From the NCBI GenBank assembly GCA_030447125.1, contig JAUJLZ010000057.1, forward strand, positions 1 through 9,601: a stretch of DNA of 9,601 nucleotides, written 5' to 3'. The notes beneath the pieces were generated by a model that was given only the letters and a program-made list of their open reading frames with translations, made no database searches and had not been told where the DNA came from. The DNA comes from Acidimicrobiales bacterium (GTDB taxonomy: Bacteria > Actinomycetota > Acidimicrobiia > Acidimicrobiales > CADCSY01). Positions 1 through 6,248 of the stretch are shown piece by piece; the stretch's first letter is position 1; the number at the start of each line of letters is the position of its first letter. The position numbers and the translations under genes were made by a program.

Positions 1-56
1 AGGCTCATCTGTCCCGAGGTCGATACTCGGAACGTCTCTGATCGCATACGTACCCC

Positions 57-86
57 CACTTGGTGAGTAGTTGATTCCACCAAGTG
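57..86. repeat. 9-bp perfect inverted repeat 3' of the alkB-like gene
   Basis: CACTTGGTG (57-65) and CACCAAGTG (78-86) are perfect reverse complements separated by 12 nt. The repeat lies about 42 nt beyond the stop codon of the minus-strand AlkB-like gene, so it could be a transcript-end hairpin or a regulator site. There is no T-tract on either strand, so a classical intrinsic terminator is not supported. A 12-bp palindrome, CCTCGATCGAGG, lies beside it at 89-100. Positions 1-56 show no recognisable gene. Confidence 0.4.
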
Positions 87-127
87 TACCTCGATCGAGG
101 ACCAGGTCGTCTCGTAGCCCAGCTCTC

Positions 128-747
128 CTAGACGCCGTGGCGGAAGGCCAGGCTGATGCGGGGCCCGGCCCGGGCCACCTTGGGAATGGTGTGCTCCCAG
201 GTCCGCTGGCAGGTGCCCCCCATGACCAGGAGGTCGCCACCCCCGAAGACGTAGGACCGGCTCCGGCCACCGCCTCGCGGCCGCAGCAGGAGGCGGCGGG
301 GCTCGCCCACCGAGACGAGGGCCACCACCGGATCGACGACCTCGGCCGGGATGCGGTCCCCGTGCCAGGCGACGCTGTCGCCACCGTGGCGGTAGAGGTT
401 GAGACCGACGGTGTCGAACGGCCGGTCGTAGCGCTGGCGCAGCACTACGCCCATCTCCTCCACCACCGAAGGGATCTCCTCCGCATCGCCTCCCAGCCTC
501 CACGAGGCGCGCAGCGAGGCTCGACCACCTTGCCGGAGTACATGTGGCGTTCGTGCTGGGCCCACGGCACGGTGGTGAGGAGCTGGGCGAAGACCTCGTC
601 GGCCCCGGCCAGCCAGCCGGGCACATACTCCACCCAGGCGGCGCCGACCAGCTCATGGCGCTGCAGATGGGCGAAGGTGCGGTCGACCGACGCCGCGCCG
701 ATGGCGAGCAGGGACCCCTGCCAGGCCAGGCCGACTGCGTCCGCCAT
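128..747 (-). pseudogene. AlkB-like 2-oxoglutarate/Fe(II)-dependent dioxygenase, split by one frameshift
   Basis: This family oxidatively removes alkyl groups from DNA or RNA bases in the cytoplasm, using Fe(II) and 2-oxoglutarate. The N-terminal part (from ATG at 747; WQGSLL, YVPGWLAG, VPWAQHERHMYSGKVVEPR) and the C-terminal part (LNLYRHGGDSVAWHGDRIP to the stop at 128) lie in different frames. One additional base near 513-514 joins them as VVEPRLRASWRLGG and gives an uninterrupted 206-aa protein, a normal length for actinobacterial AlkB homologues. In the corrected protein the Fe ligands are H129 and D131 (HGD) and H186 (WEHTIPK), and R197 in PRISLAFR is the expected 2OG-binding arginine. 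All catalytic residues remain, so the break is either a sequencing error or a very recent mutation. ATG 747 was chosen over GTG 783 because homology begins just after it; neither has a clear Shine-Dalgarno. The gene is divergent from the DUF2905 gene with about 93 bp between starts. The family is certain; the intactness is not. Confidence 0.85.
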
Positions 748-828
748 GACGTAAAGGCTACGGCGAGGGGGAATGTTCCTCACCGCAGGAAGGTTTGTGA
801 CCGGTTGGCTTCGTCAGTGCGCGCACAC

Positions 829-834
829 AGGAGG
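829..834 (+). promoter_or_regulatory. Strong Shine-Dalgarno of the DUF2905 gene
   Basis: AGGAGG, within AGGAGGAGGAGC, ends 6 nt before ATG 841. It is the clearest ribosome binding site in the window and fixes the start of the small membrane protein, excluding the longer in-frame reading that extends upstream through the antisense of alkB. Confidence 0.8.
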
Positions 835-840
835 AGGAGC

Positions 841-1059
841 ATGAACCTGAGCGACATCGGCCGGTTGCTCGTGGGTGGCGGCCTCGCCCTTGTTGTGGTG
901 GGCGTGGCCATCCTGGCCGCCGGGCGGCTGGGCCTGGGCCGCCTACCCGGGGACCTGAGCTTCGGGACCGACCACTTCCGGGTCTATCTGCCCATCGCAA
1001 CGTGCCTGCTGGTGTCGCTCGTCGCCACGGTGATCCTGAACCTTTTGCTGCGGAGGTAG
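841..1059 (+). CDS. DUF2905 family small membrane protein
   Basis: This 72-aa protein has two hydrophobic segments (about residues 8-28 and 48-69) joined by a short loop containing GRLPGDLSF. The layout of helix, (G)RLPGD loop, F-x-V-Y-x-P and second helix is the signature of DUF2905 (PF11146), whose function is unknown. The length is typical. The start at ATG 841 is supported by a strong Shine-Dalgarno 6 nt upstream. It appears to be a single-gene unit, divergent from the alkB-like gene and convergent with the dehalogenase-like gene, with 31 nt between the two stop codons. It is expected to sit in the cytoplasmic membrane. No regulator or partner is evident beside it. Confidence 0.88.
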   Translation: MNLSDIGRLLVGGGLALVVVGVAILAAGRLGLGRLPGDLSFGTDHFRVYLPIATCLLVSLVATVILNLLLRR

Positions 1060-1090
1060 ACCCCTCCTGGCACCGACCGCCTACCGCGGC

Positions 1091-1969
1091 TCAAGGGACG
1101 TCGTCGCCCCACCATCCCTCGATCGCAGCCGCCAGCTCGTCGGGGACATCCTCGTGGACGTAGTGACGGGCCTGCTCGAACACGACGCTGTGGTGGCGGG
1201 GGAACACCGCCTCGAACCGACGCCGCTCGGTGGCACGGAAGGCAAGGTCCTTCCCGCCCCAGGCGAGGAGCGTCGGGAGATGGGCAAGCCCGGGGAGACC
1301 GGTCTCCACCTCGGCCAGGAACTCACGGCCGGCCAGGATCTCCCTCGGGAACACGTACGTCGGCATCCGGGCATCGGGAGTCGGGAAGGGGGCCCGGTAG
1401 TGGGCCATCTCGGCGCGGGACAGCCGCCGGCGTGTGCCTGCCGGGACCATGACGTTGACGAAGGCATTGGCCCGACGGATGGCGAGGCGCCCTACAGCCC
1501 CACCCATGAGCCGGGAGAAGAGTTCGAAGTGCCGGTCACCGTCGACCGGCCAGGCGAAGGTGTTGGTGATGACCAGGGCCCGGACCCGCTCGGGGTGGCG
1601 GCCGGCCACCGCCAGGCCGATCGGCCCACCCCAGTCGTGCACCACGGGGGTGAAGGAGTCCAGCCCGAGCTCGGCCACGAATCGCTCCAGCACCGCAGCG
1701 TGCTCGGCCGGGGTGAAGCCGTAGCCGGTCCGGCTGCTCGACAGCCCGAAGCCGGGGTAGTCGAGAGCGACACAGCGGAACCGATGACGCAGCCGGCCCA
1801 CGAGGTGTCGGTAGAGGAACGACCAGGTGGGGTTGCCGTGCAGCAGGAGCAGGACCGGACCTCGGCCCTCGTCGATGTAGTGGAGCCGGCAGCCTTCCAC
1901 GTCGAGGAAACGACTCTCGTAGGGGAACAGCTCAGGCGAGACCCAGTCCGGCCGCCTGCTCAGAGCCAC
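1091..1969 (-). CDS. Haloalkane-dehalogenase-like alpha/beta hydrolase
   Basis: This 292-aa protein has the alpha/beta hydrolase fold with haloalkane dehalogenase (HLD) signatures. The oxyanion loop is HGNPTWSFLYR (44-54). The nucleophile elbow is VVHDWGGPIG, with Asp112 as nucleophile followed by Trp113, the usual halide-binding Trp. The acid is Asp241 in GGKD after strand 7, and the catalytic His is 269 in RHYVHEDVP. An acid after strand 7 fits HLD subfamilies I/III rather than LinB/DhaA-type II. HLDs cleave carbon-halogen bonds to an alcohol plus halide in the cytosol; the natural substrate here cannot be told, and some relatives act on other esters or are uncharacterised. The start is GTG 1969, overlapping the end of the methyltransferase-like gene by 10 nt, so translation is probably coupled. 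No separate Shine-Dalgarno is visible. It is the last gene of a three-gene minus-strand unit and is convergent with the DUF2905 gene. Confidence 0.85.
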   Translation of the reverse strand: MALSRRPDWVSPELFPYESRFLDVEGCRLHYIDEGRGPVLLLLHGNPTWSFLYRHLVGRLRHRFRCVALDYPGFGLSSSRTGYGFTPAEHAAVLERFVAELGLDSFTPVVHDWGGPIGLAVAGRHPERVRALVITNTFAWPVDGDRHFELFSRLMGGAVGRLAIRRANAFVNVMVPAGTRRRLSRAEMAHYRAPFPTPDARMPTYVFPREILAGREFLAEVETGLPGLAHLPTLLAWGGKDLAFRATERRRFEAVFPRHHSVVFEQARHYVHEDVPDELAAAIEGWWGDDVP

Positions 1970-2322
1970 TGACGCACGCTACGCCGGTAGTCGGCGTAGA
2001 TGGGGCCATAGCGCTCGGCCAGGTAGGTCTCCTCGGGCTGGGTGACCAGCCGGCGCACGGCCAGTAGGACCAGGGGCAGCAGGACCACGGGCCACCAGGT
2101 ACCGGCCACGAGGGCATCACCCGCCACCACGATGGCCAGCCCCTTGTACATGGGGTTGCGGGAGAACCGGTAGATCCCGTGGGTGATCAGCTTGGCCACC
2201 GGCCGGTGGGGGACGATGGTGGTGCGGTTCGCGACGACGGTGGCGACACCGGCCAGGTCCAACCCCAGCCCGGCGACGAGGAGAGCACCACCGACGAGCG
2301 CACTGGCCGGTCGACCGGGCAT
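1960..2322 (-). CDS. Isoprenylcysteine carboxylmethyltransferase/PEMT-like membrane protein
   Basis: This 120-aa protein carries the conserved C-terminal half of the ICMT/PEMT fold: HGIYRFSRNPMY (48-59), two hydrophobic stretches (about 62-90) and EETYLAERYGPIYADYRRSVRQWL-type tail residues (98-120). In this family the R-x-x-R-N/H-P-x-Y segment and the E-E tail form the S-adenosylmethionine pocket at the membrane. Bacterial members methylate lipid or small-molecule substrates that are mostly unknown. The protein is about 30-40 residues shorter at the N-terminus than many relatives and has only one hydrophobic helix before the first motif (about 8-31). ATG 2322 starts one base after the cupin stop (TGA-c-ATG), implying coupled translation, and its end overlaps the dehalogenase-like gene. 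A lost N-terminal helix is possible because the sequence just upstream is rich in frame breaks. Confidence 0.8.
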   Translation of the reverse strand: MPGRPASALVGGALLVAGLGLDLAGVATVVANRTTIVPHRPVAKLITHGIYRFSRNPMYKGLAIVVAGDALVAGTWWPVVLLPLVLLAVRRLVTQPEETYLAERYGPIYADYRRSVRQWL

Positions 2323-2323
2323 G

Positions 2324-2825
2324 TCAGGGGTACCGCCCGCTGGAGGAGCATTCCCGAGGCGAGGCCGCTGCGACGACCTGGAGCCCGTACCGAGGGCCGA
2401 TCTCGTTCCAGCGGGGAATCTCCTCCTCGATCGACCGGCCATCTGCGCCGGGCAACCGGCGTTGGGCGCTCGCATTCCCACGTCGTCGTACAGGCCCATG
2501 AGGCCGGCGGGAGCGATGAAGCCGAGGAAGCGCACTGGGGTGGTCCCGGTGATTGCGGAACGCGCGGGGGACGCCCTGGGGGAGGTACATGAACGATCCC
2601 GCGGCCAGATGGCGAAGGTCGTCGCCGGCTCGGTAGACCATCGACCCCTCGAGGACGGTAGAAGGCTTCCGCCTCGTGAGTGTGGACGTGCAGTGGTGTG
2701 GCGATGCCCGGGGGCTGGGTGACCAGCGACAGGTCGAACGCTTCCCCCGGTGTCCTCGCCCGAGGCCAGCCGTTCGAACAACGATCCCTTGGCTCAGGTG
2801 GCCTGGCCCTGGCCGGGGACGTCAT
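2324..2825 (-). pseudogene. Cupin-domain protein interrupted by about five single-base indels
   Basis: Pieces of one cupin lie in all three minus frames. They join as follows: start MTSPARARPPEP (ATG 2825); one missing base near 2790; FERLASGEDTG; one extra C in the C5 run 2744-2748; EAFDLSLVTQPPGIATPLHVHTHEAEAFY; one extra base at 2657-2658, giving VLEGSMVYRAGDD; one extra base at 2548-2549, giving RNHGTTPVRFLGFIAP; one missing base near 2454-2455, giving AGLPGADGRSIEEEIPRWNEIGPRYG; stop at 2324. The repaired reading is 166 aa with no internal stop. Cupin motif 1 matches G(x)5HxH(x)4E(x)6G exactly. In motif 2 (GSFMYLPQGVPRAFRN) the usual metal-binding His is Arg. Cupins of this type are small metal-binding beta barrels with varied enzymatic or sensing roles, so no substrate can be assigned. 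It is the first gene of the cupin, methyltransferase-like, dehalogenase-like unit. Confidence 0.8.
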
Positions 2826-2979
2826 CTGGGCGACGAACAACTCGAGCTCTACGTGCTGCTCACCGTCGAGCGGGGATGGCCACCCGAGCGCACGAGCGCT
2901 GACTGGGCGACACCTGGTGTCGCCTCTTGCTGCCGGACACAGCTCGACCACGCAGCTGACGTGGGTACGCTTCGTGGGC
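2826..2979. other. Divergent intergenic region between the cupin and DUF427 genes
   Basis: About 154 bp separate the divergent starts of the cupin (2825, minus) and the DUF427 gene (about 2980, plus), so promoters for both must lie here. I see no convincing -35/-10 pair, operator or riboswitch. In-frame readings through the region have no family resemblance. If the DUF427 start lies further upstream, the region is shorter. Confidence 0.4.
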
Positions 2980-3756
2980 GTGTCCGACCTGGCGACGTGG
3001 ACGATCGATGTCGCACCGCCGCGGGTCGAGCCGAGCCCTCGGTGGGTACGTGTGCGTGCCGGCGAGACCGACGTGGCCAACAGCCGGCGAGCCCTGCTCC
3101 TGGTCTGGTACGGCCCCGGGATGCTCCCCACCTATTGCCTGCCCGCCGACGACGTCCGCACGGATCTCCTTCGGCCCTCCCGCACGTCGGGCGCCCACGA
3201 ATTCGTGAGCGACTACGACGTCTCGGTCGGTGACGTCCTGGTGCCTCGGTCGGCCCAACTGTTTCACGACCCGCCAGCACCGCTGCAGGCCCTCGACGGG
3301 TACTGGACCTTCACGTGGGACGCCGGGCTCTCGTGGTTGGAGGAGGCCCTCGAGGTCCACGTCCACGCTCGTGACCCCTCCAAGCGGGTCGACGTCGTGC
3401 CCAGCGAGCGCCATGTGCGGGTCGAGCTCGACGGCGAGCTGGTCGCGGAGTCGCACCGACCCCACGCTCTGTTCGAGACGACCCTCCCCACGAGGTGGTA
3501 TCTCCCTCTCGAGGACGTCCGCCAAGACGTGCTCGTGTCATCGACCACGGTCAGCCGCTGTCCGTACAAGGGGACGGCGAGCTACTGGTCCGTGCGGATC
3601 GGCGACGTCCTCCACCCCGACGTGGCCTGGACCTACCGAGAGCCGGTTCCGGAGTGCCCGCGCATCACCGGACTCGTCTGCTTCTTCAACGAGGCAGTCG
3701 ACCTCATCATCGACGGTGTTCCCCAGGAGCGGCCTCGGACTCCTTGGTCCAGCTGA
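2980..3756 (+). CDS. Double-domain DUF427 protein
   Basis: This is a 258-aa protein from GTG 2980. It has two copies of the DUF427 (PF04248) beta-rich domain. The first spans about residues 15-110 (SPRWVRVRAGETDVANSRRALLL, TYCLPADDVRTDLL). The second spans about 140-250 (SERHVRVELDGELVAES, WYLPLEDVRQDVL, CPYKGTASYWSVRIGD, FFNEAVDLIIDG). The linker contains EVHVHARDP. The second copy keeps the family hallmark CPYKG-x-A-x-YW at 194-203; the first copy lacks it. Tandem copies of about 250-270 aa are common in actinobacteria. The biochemical role is unknown, and older nucleotidyltransferase-like labels are not demonstrated. GTG 2974 is an equally possible start, and reading further upstream loses family similarity. 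No clear Shine-Dalgarno is visible. The gene is divergent from the cupin operon. Confidence 0.83.
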   Translation: MSDLATWTIDVAPPRVEPSPRWVRVRAGETDVANSRRALLLVWYGPGMLPTYCLPADDVRTDLLRPSRTSGAHEFVSDYDVSVGDVLVPRSAQLFHDPPAPLQALDGYWTFTWDAGLSWLEEALEVHVHARDPSKRVDVVPSERHVRVELDGELVAESHRPHALFETTLPTRWYLPLEDVRQDVLVSSTTVSRCPYKGTASYWSVRIGDVLHPDVAWTYREPVPECPRITGLVCFFNEAVDLIIDGVPQERPRTPWSS

Positions 3757-3786
3757 GCGATTCCCCTTCCGACCTCGCCTCGCATC

Positions 3787-3812
3787 GGCGGATCATTCCG
3801 CCCATGATCGCC
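3787..3812 (+). terminator. Possible hairpin after the DUF427 gene
   Basis: GATCAT (3791-3796) pairs with ATGATC (3804-3809) around a 7-nt loop. Flanking GGC (3787-3789) and GCC (3810-3812) extend the stem with one bulged base. It begins 31 nt past the DUF427 stop, where a terminator would be expected, but no T-run follows. The call is tentative. Confidence 0.25.
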
Positions 3813-3835
3813 TAGCGCCCGACCGCCTGGCTCCC

Positions 3836-3955
3836 CTACCTCACCAGGTGATGCACCGGAAAGAGCCGGGGTTCGCCGGGGAAGCCGACCTGTTGTAGGA
3901 CAGGACCAATCACGTCGCCGAATCGATGGAAAACCTCCTCGGACTCCCAGACATC
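3836..3955 (-). pseudogene. C-terminal remnant of a small monooxygenase-fold (ABM-like) protein
   Basis: The minus strand ends with DVWESEEVFHRFGDVI, then GPVLQQVGFPGEPRLFPVHHLVR and a stop at 3836. This matches the usual C-terminus of about-100-aa antibiotic-biosynthesis-monooxygenase-like proteins of actinobacteria (pattern VVDVWESxExFxRF...VPGEPxxxPVHxLV). The first half of such a protein is absent: upstream of DVWES the frame changes to Ala/Ser/Pro-rich sequence without family resemblance, and no start codon or Shine-Dalgarno fits. It therefore looks like a 5'-truncated relic. The remaining sequence of the 3757-4064 gap shows no other gene; base composition around 3890-4020 is visibly less GC-rich than its neighbours. 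Confidence 0.5.
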
Positions 3956-4064
3956 AGGCTTTGGAGGCGCTGCGTCACAGCCTGCTGAGAGTGACTCCGC
4001 TTCCGCCGCCGTCCCTACGCCCGTCGAAGAGGCCGACGAAGGCAAACCGGCGGAGGCGCACCCT

Positions 4065-4616
4065 CTAGCCCGCCCGCTGGTACCGACAGACCTGCACGCC
4101 CGTTGCCGCCGTGGTGGCGGACACGAGCGGGAAGCGACGTACCTCACCGTCGGTCGGGAAGATCCCCTTGCCGCCGCCGAGCACGATGGGCTCGATCATC
4201 AGGTTGAGCTCGTCGACCAGGTCCGCCTTGAGCAATGACCGCGCGAGCTGAGCGCTGCCCATGACGTTCACGTCGTCCCCGGGTCGGTCCCGCAGCGCCG
4301 TCACGGCGCCAACCAGGTCGGCACCACGGATCAGCGAGGTCGGCGCCCACGTGAGGTCGGCCTCGGACAGCGTGTCGGACACGACATGCTTTTCGACCGC
4401 GTCGATCCAGTCTGCGAAGGGGTCACCGGCCCGCCCGAGCCACGCCCCGGCCATGACCTGCCACGTACGGCGGCCATAGAGGAGTGCGTCGGTTGGCTGC
4501 GCCATCTCGTCGGTCATCGATCCCATGACCTCCGGGTCGAAGAAGGGCATGGACCACCCGCCGTGCCGGAAGCCCCCGTCCGTGTCCTCGTCGGTGCCAC
4601 CGGGGGCCTGCACCAC
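4065..4616 (-). CDS. Dihydrofolate reductase family (RibD C-terminal-like) protein, N-terminus disturbed
   Basis: The protein has 183 aa from GTG 4616. Family features in order are VQAPGG near the start, GGWSMPFFDPEVMG, LLYGRRTWQVMAGAW, HVVSDTL, NVMGSAQLARSLLKADLVDELNLMIEPIVLGGGKGIF. These are typical of the DHFR/RibD_C fold, which binds NADPH; most stand-alone bacterial members have no known substrate and are not the folate-pathway DHFR. The first strand (FISLDG) lies just upstream in the same frame but is cut off by a TAG. ATG 4654 in another frame gives MPIVIS, and one missing base near 4635 would join them as MPIVISGFISLDGVVQ, a normal N-terminus (196 aa in all). The gene probably carries a single-base frame break, or initiates at GTG 4616 without its first strand. 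ATG 4654 lies 28 nt after the trkH-1 stop, so it may be the last gene of that operon. Confidence 0.78.
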   Translation of the reverse strand: MVQAPGGTDEDTDGGFRHGGWSMPFFDPEVMGSMTDEMAQPTDALLYGRRTWQVMAGAWLGRAGDPFADWIDAVEKHVVSDTLSEADLTWAPTSLIRGADLVGAVTALRDRPGDDVNVMGSAQLARSLLKADLVDELNLMIEPIVLGGGKGIFPTDGEVRRFPLVSATTAATGVQVCRYQRAG

Positions 4617-4682
4617 ACCGTCGAGGCTGATGAACCACTAATGACGATTGGCATGCAGTGTTGACGATGGCACAGCCCGAAC

Positions 4683-6248
4683 TCATCGCGGCTGTGCGTG
4701 GGCCGAAGGACGCCGACGGCGGACGTGAAGCCGGTACCGCAGCGACTCGACCGGCGCCACGAACATGAGCAGGAGCGTGAACAACTCGAGGCGTCCGAGG
4801 AGCATGTAGACGACCAGCACCGCCCGCGACGGGCGATCGAGATTCAGATACGTGGTCGTCGGGCCCACGTCGCCGAGTCCGGGGCCGTACGCCCCGATGG
4901 CCGAGGTGATGGCGCTGGCCCCCGTCACCAGGTCGGCGCCCAGCGCAGCGAGCACCACCGTGCCCACGATGGCCAGCACCACGTACAGAACGAAGAACCC
5001 GACGATGCGGCTCACGATGGGGTCGGGAACCACGTGGCCACCGAGCTTCACCGGAAGGACGGCCCTGGGGTGGAGCAGGCGCCGCAGCTCCCGCCGGGCA
5101 TGAGCCACCATGACCTGGACGCGGACCAGCTTCATGGCGCCCGACGTCGACCCAGCCATGCCCCCGGTCACCATCAACGCCAGCAGGACCAGTTGGCCGG
5201 CGGCCGGCCACAGGGCGAAGTCGACCGTGGCGTACCCGGTGGTCGACATGGTGGAGACGACGGTGAAGGCCGCGCTGCGCAGAGCGCTGAACAGCGCCAC
5301 GCCGGTGTCGCCGGCGGCCAGCACCACGGTGACCAAGGTGGTTGCCACCAGGATGACGGCCACGAAGGTGGCCAGCTCTGACGATTGGGCCACCGCCCGT
5401 CGCCCCACCCCCCGCAGCACCTGCCACCAGAGGGCGAAGCTGACCGCACCGGCGAACATGGAGACGATGAGCACCGCCTCGACGGCGACGGAATCGAAGG
5501 CGGCGATCGAGGCGTCGTAGGTGGAGAAGCCCCCGGTGGACACGGTGGTCATGGCGTGGGCCAGGGCGTCGTAGGGGGAGAGTCCGCTCACGAGCAGGCC
5601 ACCCACGATGACCACGGTGAGGCCGACGTAGACCAGCCAGAGCCGGCGGGCGGTATCCCGCACCCGGGGCGCCAGGCGGTCCGAGGTGGGGCCCGGGCTC
5701 TCGGCCCGCAGCAGCTCGAAGCCGCCCACGCCGAGCAGGGGCAGGACCGCCACCGCCAGCACGATCACGCCCATGCCGCCATACCACTGGGTGGCCTGGC
5801 GCCAGAGCAGGAGGCCGGCACCGTTGCCCTCGATGGGACTGAGCACCGTGGCGCCAGTGCCGGTGAAGCCCGAGACCGACTCGAACACGGCGTCGTCGAG
5901 TGCGGGCAACATTCCGGACCACCAGAACGGCAGGGCCCCGATCGCCGAGATGGCGATCCAGGTCCAACCGACGGCGGCGAAGGCCGAGGGGGCCGAGACC
6001 CGGTCGGGGGCACGAGTCCCCTTCCACAGCCCCGTACCGAGGGCTCCACTCAGCAGGGCCGGCACCGCCAGCGGTGCAACGGCGTCGTCGCCGGCCAGCA
6101 CCTCGACGGCGCAGGACACGGCAAGACCGGCCGCCGTGCACAGGAGGGCAAAGCCCACCACGTTGGCCACCGCACTGACGGGGCGGGGGTCGCGGTCTTG
6201 GAGCGTCTGGACCCGCGACACCCGGCACCGGGTGGCAACGGCCCTCAT
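4683..6248 (-). CDS. trkH: TrkH-family potassium uptake membrane subunit (trkH-1)
   Basis: This 521-aa integral membrane protein has the four M1-P-M2 repeats of the TrkH/KtrB superfamily. The four pore loops are SVSGFTGTGATV (filter Gly132), TTVSTGGF (Gly239), STMSTTGYAT (Gly338) and GAYGPGLGD (Gly455), and all four filter glycines are present. The repeat-3 M2 signature MAGSTSGAMKLVR (364-376), with Lys373, is also canonical. It conducts K+ (Na+ in some relatives) across the cytoplasmic membrane as a dimer gated by a TrkA-type ring. ATG 6248 overlaps the trkH-2 stop as ATGA (4 nt), showing a shared transcript and coupled translation. The basic C-terminal tail (HVRRRRPSAHAQPR) is cytosolic. 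It is the third gene of trkA, trkH-2, trkH-1. It is the better candidate for the main conducting subunit because its filter is intact. Confidence 0.93.
   Translation of the reverse strand: MRAVATRCRVSRVQTLQDRDPRPVSAVANVVGFALLCTAAGLAVSCAVEVLAGDDAVAPLAVPALLSGALGTGLWKGTRAPDRVSAPSAFAAVGWTWIAISAIGALPFWWSGMLPALDDAVFESVSGFTGTGATVLSPIEGNGAGLLLWRQATQWYGGMGVIVLAVAVLPLLGVGGFELLRAESPGPTSDRLAPRVRDTARRLWLVYVGLTVVIVGGLLVSGLSPYDALAHAMTTVSTGGFSTYDASIAAFDSVAVEAVLIVSMFAGAVSFALWWQVLRGVGRRAVAQSSELATFVAVILVATTLVTVVLAAGDTGVALFSALRSAAFTVVSTMSTTGYATVDFALWPAAGQLVLLALMVTGGMAGSTSGAMKLVRVQVMVAHARRELRRLLHPRAVLPVKLGGHVVPDPIVSRIVGFFVLYVVLAIVGTVVLAALGADLVTGASAITSAIGAYGPGLGDVGPTTTYLNLDRPSRAVLVVYMLLGRLELFTLLLMFVAPVESLRYRLHVRRRRPSAHAQPR

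Noticed and set aside
2680..2979. Longer N-terminus of the DUF427 protein across the cupin gene
   Set aside because: No family similarity before about residue WTIDVAP; the segment overlaps the cupin coding region on the other strand.
3960..4060. Acidic plus-strand reading (ESDSASAAVPTPVEEADEGKPAEA)
   Set aside because: It looks like a protein tail, but there is no start, no recognised upstream domain, and the frame runs on into the antisense of the DHFR-like gene.
4423..6228. Open frame of about 600 codons on the minus strand overlapping trkH-1 in another frame
   Set aside because: Arg/Gly/Pro-rich translation typical of a shifted frame in GC-rich coding DNA; the trkH-1 frame has clear membrane segments and pore loops.
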